Part shown: in pieces, positions 8,592 to 16,825 of the stretch
Position numbering within the stretch: the stretch's first letter is position 1
How the letters are laid out: every line of letters begins with the position of its first letter
Source of the DNA: Streptomyces griseosporeus
GTDB lineage: Bacteria > Actinomycetota > Actinomycetes > Streptomycetales > Streptomycetaceae
Direction of reading: 5' to 3'
NCBI RefSeq assembly: GCF_014656055.1
Contig: NZ_BNBR01000003.1
Span: 432,482 to 496,481, forward strand
DNA: 64,000 bases
Program-made: the position numbers and the translations under genes
Notes under the pieces: model-generated
The model's database searches: none
What the model saw: the letters and a program-made list of their open reading frames with translations, nothing else
What the model was told of the DNA's origin: nothing

Positions 8592-9725
8592 TCAGAGGTG
8601 GTCGGGTGCGTCGATGCCGAGCAGGGTCAGGCCGCCGGCCAGCACCGTCCCGGCGGCTTCGGCGAGGGCGAGCCGGGCACGGTGGGCGGCCGAGGGTTTC
8701 TCCGCACCGCGCGGCAGCACGGTGGGCAGGAACGGCAGGACGGCATCCGCGACGGTGACGAGGTGCCGGGCGAGCCGGTCGGGGGCGCGGTGGGTGGCCG
8801 CGGCGGTGAGGATGCGGGGGTGGTCGGCGAGGAGCCGCAGCAGAACCGGTTCCTCGTCGCTGAGGGCATCGGGCCGACTGTCGAACCCGAGATCGGCGGC
8901 GTTGCGGTGCAGGGCGCGGGTACGGGCGTGGGCGTACCGGACGCGGAAGAGGGGATTGCTCTCCCGCTGCACGAGGTGCTCGTCGCCGATCCGGGGGCGG
9001 TCGTGCGGGGCGGGGTGAAGCAGGGCCCAGCGGGCGGCGTCGGGGCCTAGGGGGGTGGGGTCGGTGGGGGTGGGGGTGGGGCGGAGGGTGACCTGGGTGA
9101 CCTGGGTGACCTGGGTGACCTGGGTCGCCTGGGTCACCCGGGGGGCGGGGTCGTGTTCGACGGGGGCGTCGATGGTGGGGCGCAGGTTCACGGGCGGCCC
9201 GTGACCGTGCTCGACGTCGGCGGGGGCGGGGGCGGGGCGCATGCTGCGGCGCGGCCCAGGCTCATGCTCGACGTCGGCGCGGGCGCCCTGGGAACGGGCG
9301 ATGCGAGCGACGGCGTCGGCGACGACTTCGGCGCGGATCTCGTACGGCACGCGCAGCACGAGGACCTGGCCGGCGAGGGCGTCGCCGTGGCCGTAGGCGA
9401 GCCCTTCACGCAGGATCCGCGCGACGAGCTCCGCCGCTGTCGCACCGGCGAGGCGGATGTTGAGGAACCCGGGCCCGGTGATCTCGACGCCGGCGACACC
9501 GTCGGCCTGGGCGAGCCGGGTACGAATGACCTCGGCGACGCGGCGCGGGGGCTGTCCGGCGGGGCGGGCGAGCTGGAGGGCGATGTTGGTGGCGTAGTCG
9601 CCGCATCCCCCGGGCCCCGGCACGGTGACGACGGCCCGCTCAGGAACGCTCACGCGCAGCTCCCCCTCGTCGACAGCGCGACGCACGGCGTGCAGCACGG
9701 TGCGGGAGAGCTCGACGGGGGTCAC
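8592..9725 (-). CDS. ArgS-related anticodon-binding protein without catalytic domain (NrtL-like)
   Basis: 377 codons. The N-terminal 110 residues match the arginyl-tRNA synthetase additional domain (GCGDYATNIALQLAR, ITGPGFLNIRL) and the C-terminal 130 residues match the DALR anticodon-binding domain (VRYAHARTRALHRNAADLG, LARHLVTVADAVLPFLP). The Rossmann catalytic core with its HIGH and KMSKS motifs is absent; in its place is a Pro/Thr/Val-rich linker with a six-unit peptide repeat. It therefore cannot aminoacylate and may bind tRNA-Arg or act as a regulator; the function is unknown. Co-transcribed with lysA (18 bp spacing). The name NrtL comes from recalled family naming, so no symbol is assigned. 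Confidence 0.85.
   Translation of the reverse strand: MTPVELSRTVLHAVRRAVDEGELRVSVPERAVVTVPGPGGCGDYATNIALQLARPAGQPPRRVAEVIRTRLAQADGVAGVEITGPGFLNIRLAGATAAELVARILREGLAYGHGDALAGQVLVLRVPYEIRAEVVADAVARIARSQGARADVEHEPGPRRSMRPAPAPADVEHGHGPPVNLRPTIDAPVEHDPAPRVTQATQVTQVTQVTQVTLRPTPTPTDPTPLGPDAARWALLHPAPHDRPRIGDEHLVQRESNPLFRVRYAHARTRALHRNAADLGFDSRPDALSDEEPVLLRLLADHPRILTAAATHRAPDRLARHLVTVADAVLPFLPTVLPRGAEKPSAAHRARLALAEAAGTVLAGGLTLLGIDAPDHL
9088..9141. repeat. 9-bp tandem repeat inside the argS-like gene
   Basis: Four perfect GTGACCTGG units followed by two degenerate ones. Read on the minus strand in frame they encode Thr-Gln-Val steps, expanding the linker between the two RNA-binding domains without shifting the frame. 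Confidence 0.9.
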
Positions 9726-9826
9726 GGGACAAGCGTAGGGGAGGTAGGGGGTGGGTAGGCGAGCCGGTTTCGGTGGGGTCCCGGGATGTGGACGGGGGGT
9801 GCGACGGAAGGCGGGCCGAGCGCCGG

Positions 9827-10339
9827 CTATCCCCCGGCGCGTCCGGCGGGCTCCTCGTCCCCGGCGGCGGGGCCGGTCCCGGCGTCGAGGCCAGGATCGC
9901 CGGAGCCGGAGCCCTCGGTGTCACCGTCTTCACGGCCCTCGATCCCGGGCCCGCGCTCTTCCCTCCCCCGCTCGATCAACTGCCGGACGACCCGTACAAG
10001 TTCGGCCGGCTCGAAGGGCTTGGAGAGGAAGGCGTCGACGCCGACGTCGAGCCCGGCGTCGAGCTCGTACGGCGTACAAGCGCTGACGATGGCGACCGGG
10101 AGATCACGGGTCCGCGGGTCGGAACGCAGCTCGGCAGCGGTCCGCAGCCCGTCCAGACGGGGCATGACGACATCGAGGGTCACCACGTCGGGCCGCACCT
10201 GATGCACGACATCCAGACACTCGGCACCATCGGCCGCGGTCACGACCTCGAGCCCCTCGAGCTCGAGATTGACCCTGATCAGCTGCCGGATCACCTTGTT
10301 GTCGTCCACAACAAGAACCCGGCCCGAAGCGCCTGGCAC
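9827..10339 (-). CDS. Single-domain (CheY-like) response regulator
   Basis: 170 codons. A complete receiver domain: acidic pair VVDDNKV at the N-terminus, phosphoacceptor Asp in VVTLDVVMPRLDG, the conserved Ser in AIVSACT and the Lys in FLSKPFEP. After about residue 125 comes a Gly/Glu/Asp-rich tail with no DNA-binding domain, so output is presumably by protein-protein contact. Start GTG at 10339, from which the receiver begins at once; the longer upstream reading adds Arg/Pro-rich sequence unlike the family. No histidine kinase is adjacent. Confidence 0.88.
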   Translation of the reverse strand: MPGASGRVLVVDDNKVIRQLIRVNLELEGLEVVTAADGAECLDVVHQVRPDVVTLDVVMPRLDGLRTAAELRSDPRTRDLPVAIVSACTPYELDAGLDVGVDAFLSKPFEPAELVRVVRQLIERGREERGPGIEGREDGDTEGSGSGDPGLDAGTGPAAGDEEPAGRAGG

Positions 10340-10601
10340 AACTCGAGAGTAGGTCGGCACCGGCCATCGCGTCCGGGTTTTCCCCACTTCCACCCTCCGG
10401 GGGGACAAGCTGCGCCACGTGCTGACCCGAGCGGCCGGAGCAGTCGCACCCCATGCTGCCCCGGGCGGCCGGGAACGGGGCGCAACGCGTGCTGACCCGG
10501 CGGCCCACCTGGCGCGGCCTCGCCGAGGAGGCGCGCTGACGGCGGCCGCCCGCCGAGCCGCCGCCCTCGCCGAGGAGGGCGGTGACCCGCCGGGAAACCC
10601 G
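10340..10601. other. Intergenic region between response regulator and tRNA-Arg
   Basis: About 260 bp, very G/C rich with short repeats of CGCCGAGGAGG. No gene-like frame was accepted. It probably holds the response-regulator promoter, which I cannot place. Confidence 0.4.
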
Positions 10602-10632
10602 TTGATGACCACCCCGAAAGAGCTGGTAGGGT
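10602..10632 (+). promoter_or_regulatory. Candidate tRNA-Arg promoter
   Basis: TTGATG at 10602-10607 and TAGGGT at 10627-10632, 34 bp before the tRNA. The 19-base spacing is one to two longer than ideal, so this is tentative. Confidence 0.45.
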
Positions 10633-10665
10633 TCTACCCGTCGCCGCGAACACCGCGACCGACAC

Positions 10666-10737
10666 GCCCCCGTAGCTCAGGGGATAGAGCAACGGCCTCC
10701 GGAGCCGTGTGCGCAGGTTCGAATCCTGCCGGGGGCA
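10666..10737 (+). tRNA. tRNA-Arg (anticodon CCG)
   Basis: Seven-base acceptor stem GCCCCCG/CGGGGGC with discriminator A, D-arm TAGCTCAG...GAGC, anticodon stem ACGGC/GCCGT enclosing loop CTCCGGA (anticodon CCG, reads CGG), and T-arm GCAGG-TTCGAAT-CCTGC. No encoded CCA. The 3' half is a typical attachment site for tyrosine integrases, and integrase remains lie downstream. Confidence 0.97.
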
Positions 10738-10790
10738 CTTCGCCTCAACCAGCACGATGATGCGGTTGACCAGCGCAGATGCCAAGCATG

Positions 10791-10825
10791 AAGAGCGGGA
10801 ACCAGTCTCACTGGGTCCCGCTCTT
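10791..10825 (+). terminator. Terminator downstream of tRNA-Arg
   Basis: Inverted repeat 10791-10806 with 10810-10825, 16 bp with one mismatch and a three-base loop, followed by TTTG. It probably ends the tRNA transcript. Confidence 0.8.
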
Positions 10826-10976
10826 TGTCGTTGGTTCGCTCTGATCGCGTGTGAGGAGCGTGTGACCCAAGGCTGGTCGACGTCCACCACTGCCGCGAAC
10901 CCCGTCGAAGCGCCCCCCACCCCACGCCTGTCCGATATGTTCACACCGACGGACGTCAGCACCCCTGGGGGGAACC

Positions 10977-11987
10977 ATGAAGCGTGCTTTGGTAGGCCTT
11001 TCCGGCCCGATAGGCTTCGATTACGCAAATCTGTCTACCGTCCCGCTCCCCAATCACTCCCAGGGCTTCCAGCCAAACCCAATACTTGAGAACACCACAG
11101 GGCTGCTCCTGTGCTACGACGAGGTTTGGTTCCTTACACGGGACCTCTGCCCAGTCGACATGCAAAGCCTTCCTTATGTGAAATTCATCGAGGATGATCC
11201 TGCCCTAACACAGCGCTGCCTCGTGGCAGCGAACCAATACATCGAGGCCCTCAACGAAAACGATCAGCCTATCCCAGAGGCTCCACGCGCAAGTTCCAGG
11301 CTTGACGAAATCATGAGCGCGGCGAATTTCGAACTAATCCCAGATCATCACAATCGAGGGACTTCTCTAGGGGGCCAATATCTGGGCCATAGCTCATGGG
11401 GAGTCGGGAATGCGTTCGTGGACGCTGGCATGGCACTCGCTCTAGCAGATAGTCTGGGATCTGCAAATGGTCAACCGATTGATGTAGTCAGCAATACCGT
11501 CACATCAGCTTTTCTGTCTCCTGATGGATCGAGCCCTAGAGAAAAGGGCGGCCTACTGTGGTGGCACCGGGACGCGGTCGAATTTCTTAGCCCCGTTCGA
11601 TCCATTACATACCTCGGGCCGCAAGGTAGCTACCACGAAAGCCTTGAAGACCTGAGAAGCCACCCGAACATCAAAGAGTTCCGACAGTTCCTAGCCACAG
11701 CCGAGCAACCAGAAGGAGACGGTCAGAGATTGGCCGCGGAAGTATCTTCCCTGGCTGAGAAACATGCTCGCGATGTTCTAGAAAGGTACCTTGTAGGTAG
11801 GAGCAAGATTTTCACGGCCGGAAGCATCGCCGTCGGCACGATCGGGAACTCCATCCATCCCCCACTCGGGAGTGTAGCCTCTGGTTCTATTTCCGCCCTG
11901 GACTGGATAAGGGAAAGAAAGAGGCGAAAGTCACTCTCATGGTCACTTTTCGTGCTGGACCTCAAAAGGGCACATCCAAATAATTGA
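10977..11987 (+). CDS. Orphan protein of unknown function beside tRNA-Arg
   Basis: 336 codons, not recognised. ATG at 10977 follows a GGGGGGAACC ribosome site. Codon use is clearly less G/C-biased than the rest of the window, marking it as acquired DNA. The first 240 residues are mixed and soluble-looking, with an early LCYDEVWFLTRDLCP segment and two Gly-rich stretches; residues about 250-275 are Ala/Glu/Leu-rich and may form a helix. The C-terminal 60 residues contain a small-residue hydrophobic stretch rich in Gly, Ser and Ala (AGSIAVGTIGNSI...PPLGSVASG), resembling a glycine zipper or membrane hairpin, then a basic RERKRRK cluster. It is intact while everything else in the element is broken. 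Phage-defence, immunity or regulatory roles are all possible and none is supported by motif. Confidence 0.75.
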   Translation: MKRALVGLSGPIGFDYANLSTVPLPNHSQGFQPNPILENTTGLLLCYDEVWFLTRDLCPVDMQSLPYVKFIEDDPALTQRCLVAANQYIEALNENDQPIPEAPRASSRLDEIMSAANFELIPDHHNRGTSLGGQYLGHSSWGVGNAFVDAGMALALADSLGSANGQPIDVVSNTVTSAFLSPDGSSPREKGGLLWWHRDAVEFLSPVRSITYLGPQGSYHESLEDLRSHPNIKEFRQFLATAEQPEGDGQRLAAEVSSLAEKHARDVLERYLVGRSKIFTAGSIAVGTIGNSIHPPLGSVASGSISALDWIRERKRRKSLSWSLFVLDLKRAHPNN

Positions 11988-12042
11988 TGCCATAAATGCC
12001 CGATGGGTGAGCGATACAAGATCGCTCACCCATGCACACGAG

Positions 12043-12912
12043 CTACCTCCATCCCATAGCTGCTTCGATCTTCTTGTTGTTCTCCTCCTCGCTATCGTCG
12101 ATACAGCCCGCGTAGCGACGGTGGATGACCTCCGGGGAGTTGCCGGCGCGCCGGGCAACCTCGGCTACAGGGAGCCCGGCACGAAGCCAGTTGGTGATAC
12201 ATGTGGCCCGGAGGTGATAGGGCTTTCGCGCCAAGGGAGAGGCCACCTTGTCTGGTGGGAGAGCCAGTGGCCTGGCCTCCTGCCACACGCGCCAGTAGCT
12301 AGAGGTGCCGAGCAGGTCCCCCCGTTCGTTGGGGAAGAGCCGCCCGTCTTTGGCGGTGCCGAACTCCTTCAGGTGTGCTCGGAGCATCGCCACGAGCACG
12401 GGCGGAATCGGCACCGGCCGGTCCGTGCCAGGCTCCCGTGACTTCAACCCCCGCGTATCGTGCCGCTCGCCTGAGTCGGTCCATTTCTTGCCGGAGATCG
12501 GGCGGGTCTCCCAGAGAGTGAGTGTCCCCCATCCCTTTTCGGGGAGATGGCAGTCAGAGAGCCTGAGACCGACCACTTCTGCCGGACGCATCGCCGCGTA
12601 CAGGATGCAGCCGAAGAACGCCACAAGGCGCCGCCCCCGGTTGCGGTGCACGGAGCCGACATACGAGACGGCCGTAAGTAGCTGCCTTCCCTGCAACTCA
12701 TTGACCAGGACCCGCGGATCGACGGCATCGCCCCCATTAGAGGTGGGCCGCTTCACTCCCGCCAGCGGATTCCTTTCTAGGTATCCCTCCTGAATCGCGT
12801 ACTCCATGGCTGTATTGAATCCGCGACGGCGACGCTTGTACGTATCCGCTGCCGCTGTTTTTGCCTGGAGTTCCGACGGAAGGGCATACCCGCGAGCGTC
12901 CCGCCATACCCG
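12043..12912 (-). pseudogene. Tyrosine integrase copy B, 5'-truncated
   Basis: Catalytic C-terminal part of a phage/ICE-type tyrosine recombinase. Visible catalytic elements are Arg in AAMRPAEV, the YHLRATC box, and the nucleophile Tyr in IHRRYAGC; the usual His of the H-x-x-R box is retained in HLR. The frame is open from just after a TGA at 12913-12915, and the first 36 codons before the first ATG encode the end of the core-binding domain (DTYKRRRRGFNTAMEYA), so this is not a natural start. The N-terminal arm-binding domain is missing. It lies in the same frame as copy A, separated only by that TGA. A downstream-start protein of 254 residues is possible but unlikely to be active. Confidence 0.8.
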
Positions 12913-13451
12913 TCAATAGGTGCTGCTGACCACGAGACCGCCCCGCTCCATCTTGAAGAACCGCCCGTCCTTGGCTGTACCGAACTCCTTCAGATGAGCG
13001 CGGAGCATGGCCACGAGTGGTGGGGAGATCGGGATTGGCCGGTCTTCCGTGGCCTCCCTCGACTTGAGGCCACGCTTATCGTGGCGCTCTCCGCTGTCCG
13101 TCCACTGCTTGCCCGATACAGGGTTCGTCTCGTGGAGTGTCAGAACGCCCCACCCGTTCTTTGGGAGGAAGCAATCCGTCTTCTTGAGACCTGCAGCCTC
13201 ACTCGGGCGGAGGGCCGCGAAGTACATGACCGCGTAGAAGCCCACGAGGCGCCAGCCCTTCTTGCGGTCCCATGTCCGGACGTAGGAGACCACAGCGAGG
13301 AGTTGAGCAGTCGGCGTCTTGTTCACGAGAAGATGGGGATCCACACGGTCCGATGAAGAACTCCTCACCCTCTTGATGGCGGTGAGTGGGTTCTTCTTCA
13401 AAGTTTGCGCTCGATGGCGTGTTCAACTGCGGTGTTGAACGCGCGCCAACG
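12913..13451 (-). pseudogene. Tyrosine integrase copy A, frameshifted and 3'-truncated
   Basis: A second, different integrase: WRLVGFYAVMYFAALRPSEA, KSREATEDRPIPI and LKEFGTAKDGRFF align step by step with copy B but with many substitutions, so it is a related gene and not a recent duplicate. Three lesions are seen. The segment RWRAFNTAVEHAIERKL upstream is in another frame from KKNPLTAIKRV, explained by loss of one T in the CTTTG run near 13400. A TGA stands where copy B has Trp (Y-stop-RVW against YWRVW). After ALPSE the sequence runs directly into the N-terminal region of copy B, so its catalytic His/Arg/Tyr end is gone. Confidence 0.82.
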
Positions 13452-13721
13452 CCGAGGGTGGTTTCCCCCGCTGCAGGGACGCCATCGAGATCGAGTTTGT
13501 TGGAGATCCGATACTGAAGATCACGAAGAATCTTCAGATCTTCCACCGAGGAGACGGGGCTTTTTGGAGATCACCCGTAGGCGTCTTCAAGTTACTCCGG
13601 CGGGTCAAGCTCGGCGTTCTTTGGAATGACCGCCCACCGAAAGGAGAGACGCAACGCCTCCGGCAGCGGCATTTTCGGTACCTGCTCCACCAGAGCCAGT
13701 GTCACAGCAGCTAGCCCATCG

Positions 13722-14382
13722 CAGGGCAGCGGAGTCCTTCGTGCCGAGTGTGTGCAGCGGCTCGCCGGCCGACTTGGTGCCTGCGATGCGGTAGGAGATG
13801 ACCAGCCAGTGATACCGTCCCTGCCCGGTGACCGTGTCGACCGAGGTGGAGGCCGTGCGGGCGGTGGCGTTGCGGCGCAGGGTGACGCTGAACGAGTCAT
13901 CGGCCTGCGGCGGAGTCAGCAGGGCCTCGAATCCCTTGGGGTTGGCCAGCTGGGTCCGCATCGGCTCACCCGTGTGTGTCGGCTGCACGTCCCGCCTGGC
14001 GGAACCAGCACCCCATCCCCGATGCTCAGGGTGCGGGCGGCGAGCGGGGCGCTGTCGGCGGGCAGGCGCGGCCGTCGTGTCCGCAATGGTTGACTGCAAG
14101 CAGCATCCGCTCACTGCCGAGCAGGCTGAGCCTGGCTCGGATGCGCTTGACTCTGTTCGCCGGGAGCGGCCGCAGTCCGTGCGCGGGTCGGTCGCCGATC
14201 CGCACCCCCAGGTTCCGCCAGTCGATGATGGACGCGGCCGGGCGCACGTACGGCTCCACCAAGGCGTGGCGTTAGGCGGTGTTGGGGCAGCGGTAGTCGT
14301 ACTGCTGCTTGTACTTGCCTACCCGGCGGCCGTTGCGCCATGTCGTCTGCACCGCGGACACGCCCTCGTCACACTCGGGGCA
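13722..14382 (-). pseudogene. DNA (cytosine-5)-methyltransferase remnant
   Basis: Fragments in order resemble the middle and C-terminal region of actinobacterial mobile-element cytosine methyltransferases: a Cys-pair segment CPECD ... YRCPNTA, IIDWRNLGVRIGDRP, NRVKRIRARL, LLAVNHCGHDGRA, EPMRTQLANPKGFEALLTPP and a second repeat YHWLVISYRIAG...EPLHTLGTKDSAAL. Several in-frame stops (TGA near 14385, TAA near 14268) and at least one frame change interrupt them, and the catalytic PC motif is not present. Downstream, 13592-13720 is a short open stretch in another frame (ending NAELDPPE) that may be the fused end of another lost gene. Not functional. Confidence 0.7.
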
Positions 14383-15004
14383 TCAGGCGAGTGGCCGGGG
14401 TACGAGTTCGCCTGACAGATCTTCCCTCGCAGCATGCGAACTGGTCAGAAAGCAGACGTAGCGCATCGCAGGCGCCATTGGCGCCTTGGTGTTTGCGGAT
14501 CATCGTGAACGACTCGCCGCGGAAGGTGAGTCGGGAGTCAGGGTGCGTCGCCCCCCGCTTCCGGATTCCGGACCTCGTGCCAGGAGGCGTCCGTACCGGA
14601 AGTCCCTCATCAGGTTGCGTCGTGCGCCATGGGTGAGAAGTAGTGCCGCGCCACCGTGTGGGCGCCGGATCCCGCGAGCGCAGCGGATCGGGCGACGGGG
14701 TCAGTTAGCAGCTGCGTCGCACAACGCTTAGACGTGGTGCCTCAGCGGCGTTTCCGCCGGTTCCAGAGGGCTCCTTCATTCGGGTCAGAAGCGTCCCGAC
14801 GTGACCTTTTGCACAGGAAATGCGACTCATGGGTAAGTGTGGGCTTGTTTATCGGGGTTGAGTGGGTGTCAGGAAAGCCGCTCCCCGGACAGTTCGGGCT
14901 ATATCGGACAGGTTGTTTGTTCAACCGTGGCGTTTTTCTGGTTTGGTCGGTTCACTCGGTTCGTCCGCTGTGTGACCGTTCGGGCCTCAAGGAGGCTGTC
15001 AGGT
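14383..15004. other. Gene-free junction region right of the decayed element
   Basis: About 620 bp without an intact gene. A minus-strand stretch around 14430-14590 reads open but is unrecognised and may be another element fragment; GGCGCCATTGGCGCC near 14471-14485 is a perfect small palindrome. The 14810-14960 part is relatively A/T-rich (TTGTTTATC, TTGTTTGTTC, GTTTTTCTGG) and is the likely promoter zone of the ketosynthase gene. No copy of the tRNA end was found. Confidence 0.5.
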
Positions 15005-16789
15005 ATGTCCTCTTCGTTCCCTGTTCCCGAAGTGCCGATCCGTCCTCATGCCGTCAGTGCCGGGGAAGTCGTGCCCGGTGATCTGCTCGCCCTGTCCGCC
15101 GAGGACGCCGAGCTGTCGCGGTGGTATGTGGTCGTGCACACCGTTCCCGAGTCGCCCGAGGCGATTCGGGTGGTGTACCGGCCCGTGCTCGGGGGGTCCG
15201 AGCGGGAGCTCGTTGTCGGGCGGGAGGAGCGGGTCGTCGTCGGGGGGCGGCGGGTCGATCCGGAGAGTGTTCCGCTGCTGGAGACGGAGGAGTTGGCGGC
15301 GGTGACGTTCCGGGACGGGGATCGGGTGCGTGTGCTTCGGGTCGTCGACCCGGGTGCCGTCGAGGTGACGTACGTGCGGCGGTGGGGGGTGTGGCACCGG
15401 GATCTCGATGGGAGTGATGCGGGATCTGCATCCGACGGTGATGTGCGGGAGTGGGCTCGGCGGGCCGAGGAGGACGGGGTCGTCGTGCGGTATCTGCCGC
15501 GGCCCGACGCCGGCGGGGCGTCCGTGCCGCGGGCGCGGCGGGTCGTCGTCACCGGGCTCGGGGCCGTCACGCCGCTGGGCGTGGGCGTCGGGGAGTTGTG
15601 GGAGGGGCTCGTTGAAGGGCGGCATGGGATACGGGAGTTGGAGGGGGAAGAGTTCGAGGGGCTGCCGGTGCGGGTGGCGGGGACCGTTCCCGTGGATCCC
15701 GTCTCGTTGCTGGACCGTACCGCCGCTCGGCGGATGAACCGGGCCGCGCAGTTCGCCGTGCTCGCGGCTCGGGAGGCCTGGGGGGACGCCGGGTTCGAGG
15801 CGGGTGGGACCGAGGCTGCCGGCGTTGCGCCCGAGCGGGTCGGGGTGAGTCTCGGGGCCATTCTCGGGGACGCCTCCGTGCTCGTGGGCGGGGACCGGCG
15901 GCTGCGGGAGCGGGGGCCGCGGGGTGTGCCGCCGCTCACCACGCCCATGACCGTGCCGTCCCAGGCCGCCTCCCAGGTCTCTCTCGACCTGCACATCACC
16001 GGCGAGGCGCGGACCGTGACCAGTGCCTGCGCCTCCGGTACCGAGGCGATCGGGGAGGCCATCGACCGGATCCGGTACGGGCGGGTCGACGTCGCCCTCG
16101 CCGGGGGCGCCGAGGCGGTCGTCACTCCGGCGATCATGGCCTCCTTCGCCGCCATGCGGGCGTTGTCGCAGCACGGGGTCGAGGGCGCGCTGTCGCCGTC
16201 GCGGCCGTTCGCCAAGGACCGGGACGGGTTCGTGAACGGGGAGGGGGCCGGCGTGCTCGTGCTGGAGGCCGAGGAGCACGCGCTGGCCCGGGGGGCGCGG
16301 ATCTACTGCGAGGCCGCGGGGTGGGGGCTGTCCGCCGACGCGCATCACATGGCGGCGCCGGATCCGAGCGGGAAGGGAGTGGCGAGGGCGCTGCGCGGAG
16401 CGGTGCGGGACGCCGGCGGGCATCTCGTGGACGTCGTCCACGTCAACGCGCACGCCACCGCCACCACCGAGGGCGATCTCGCCGAGGCCGCCGCGCTGCG
16501 CGGGGTGTTCGGGGAGCGGGCCGTTCCGGTGACCGCGCTCAAGGGGCACCTCGGGCATCTGCAGGGCGCCGCGGGCGGGGTGGAGGCGGTCGCCGCCGTC
16601 CTCACGCTGCACCGCCGGCTGATCCCGCCGACCGTGGGCTGCGCGGAGGTCGACGACGACATACGGGAGCTGGGGGTGGAGGTCGTGACCGGCGGGCCCC
16701 GGGAGCTGCCGGACGACGGGGATCTCGTGCTCAGCAACTCCTTCGGGTTCGGCGGGCACAACGCCGTACTGGCGCTGCGGCGGGTGTGA
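15005..16789 (+). CDS. Beta-ketoacyl synthase (KAS II-like) with an extra N-terminal domain
   Basis: 594 codons. From about residue 178 it is a complete FabF-type condensing enzyme: RRVVVTGLGAVTPLG, active-site Cys342 in TSACASG, His483 in NAHATAT and His515 in KGHLGH, with the GFGGHNAVL glycine loop at the end. It would perform decarboxylative condensation of malonyl-ACP with an acyl chain. The first 175 residues are not part of the family: mostly beta-type, with two similar halves around VPGDLLALSAEDAELSRWYVVV and FRDGDRVRVLRVVDPG; I do not recognise them. ATG at 15005 behind AAGGAGG (nine-base gap). No acyl carrier protein or other fatty-acid gene is near, so it is a stand-alone enzyme whose substrate is unknown. 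Confidence 0.88.
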   Translation: MSSSFPVPEVPIRPHAVSAGEVVPGDLLALSAEDAELSRWYVVVHTVPESPEAIRVVYRPVLGGSERELVVGREERVVVGGRRVDPESVPLLETEELAAVTFRDGDRVRVLRVVDPGAVEVTYVRRWGVWHRDLDGSDAGSASDGDVREWARRAEEDGVVVRYLPRPDAGGASVPRARRVVVTGLGAVTPLGVGVGELWEGLVEGRHGIRELEGEEFEGLPVRVAGTVPVDPVSLLDRTAARRMNRAAQFAVLAAREAWGDAGFEAGGTEAAGVAPERVGVSLGAILGDASVLVGGDRRLRERGPRGVPPLTTPMTVPSQAASQVSLDLHITGEARTVTSACASGTEAIGEAIDRIRYGRVDVALAGGAEAVVTPAIMASFAAMRALSQHGVEGALSPSRPFAKDRDGFVNGEGAGVLVLEAEEHALARGARIYCEAAGWGLSADAHHMAAPDPSGKGVARALRGAVRDAGGHLVDVVHVNAHATATTEGDLAEAAALRGVFGERAVPVTALKGHLGHLQGAAGGVEAVAAVLTLHRRLIPPTVGCAEVDDDIRELGVEVVTGGPRELPDDGDLVLSNSFGFGGHNAVLALRRV

Positions 16790-16795
16790 CGATCG

Positions 16796-16822
16796 CCGAG
16801 TTCGGTCCGGGACCGGACTCGG
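16796..16822. terminator. Shared terminator between ketosynthase and ku
   Basis: Inverted repeat 16796-16807 with 16811-16822 (12 bp, one G-T pair) and a three-base loop, seated in the 36-bp gap between the two convergent stop codons. Confidence 0.75.
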
Positions 16823-16825
16823 TGG

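Larger units (their letters stand above)
10738..14382. mobile_element. Decayed integrated element(s) at tRNA-Arg
   Basis: Starts at the tRNA 3' end and holds a lower-G+C orphan gene, two fused and broken tyrosine integrase genes and a broken DNA methyltransferase. Base and codon use differ from the flanks (A/T-ending codons such as AAT, ATA and AGA in the orphan gene). No replication, transfer or excisionase gene remains. The left end is set by the tRNA; the right end is uncertain, since no second copy of the tRNA 3' end was found up to 15 kb. The element is inferred to be immobile. Confidence 0.75.

Noticed and set aside
14742..14924. Small minus-strand frame of about 60 codons
   Set aside because: No ribosome site or known domain; overlaps the presumed promoter zone of the ketosynthase gene.
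10738..15004. Search for a second copy of the tRNA-Arg 3' end (attR)
   Set aside because: None found by eye, so element boundaries were left uncertain and no att site was annotated.
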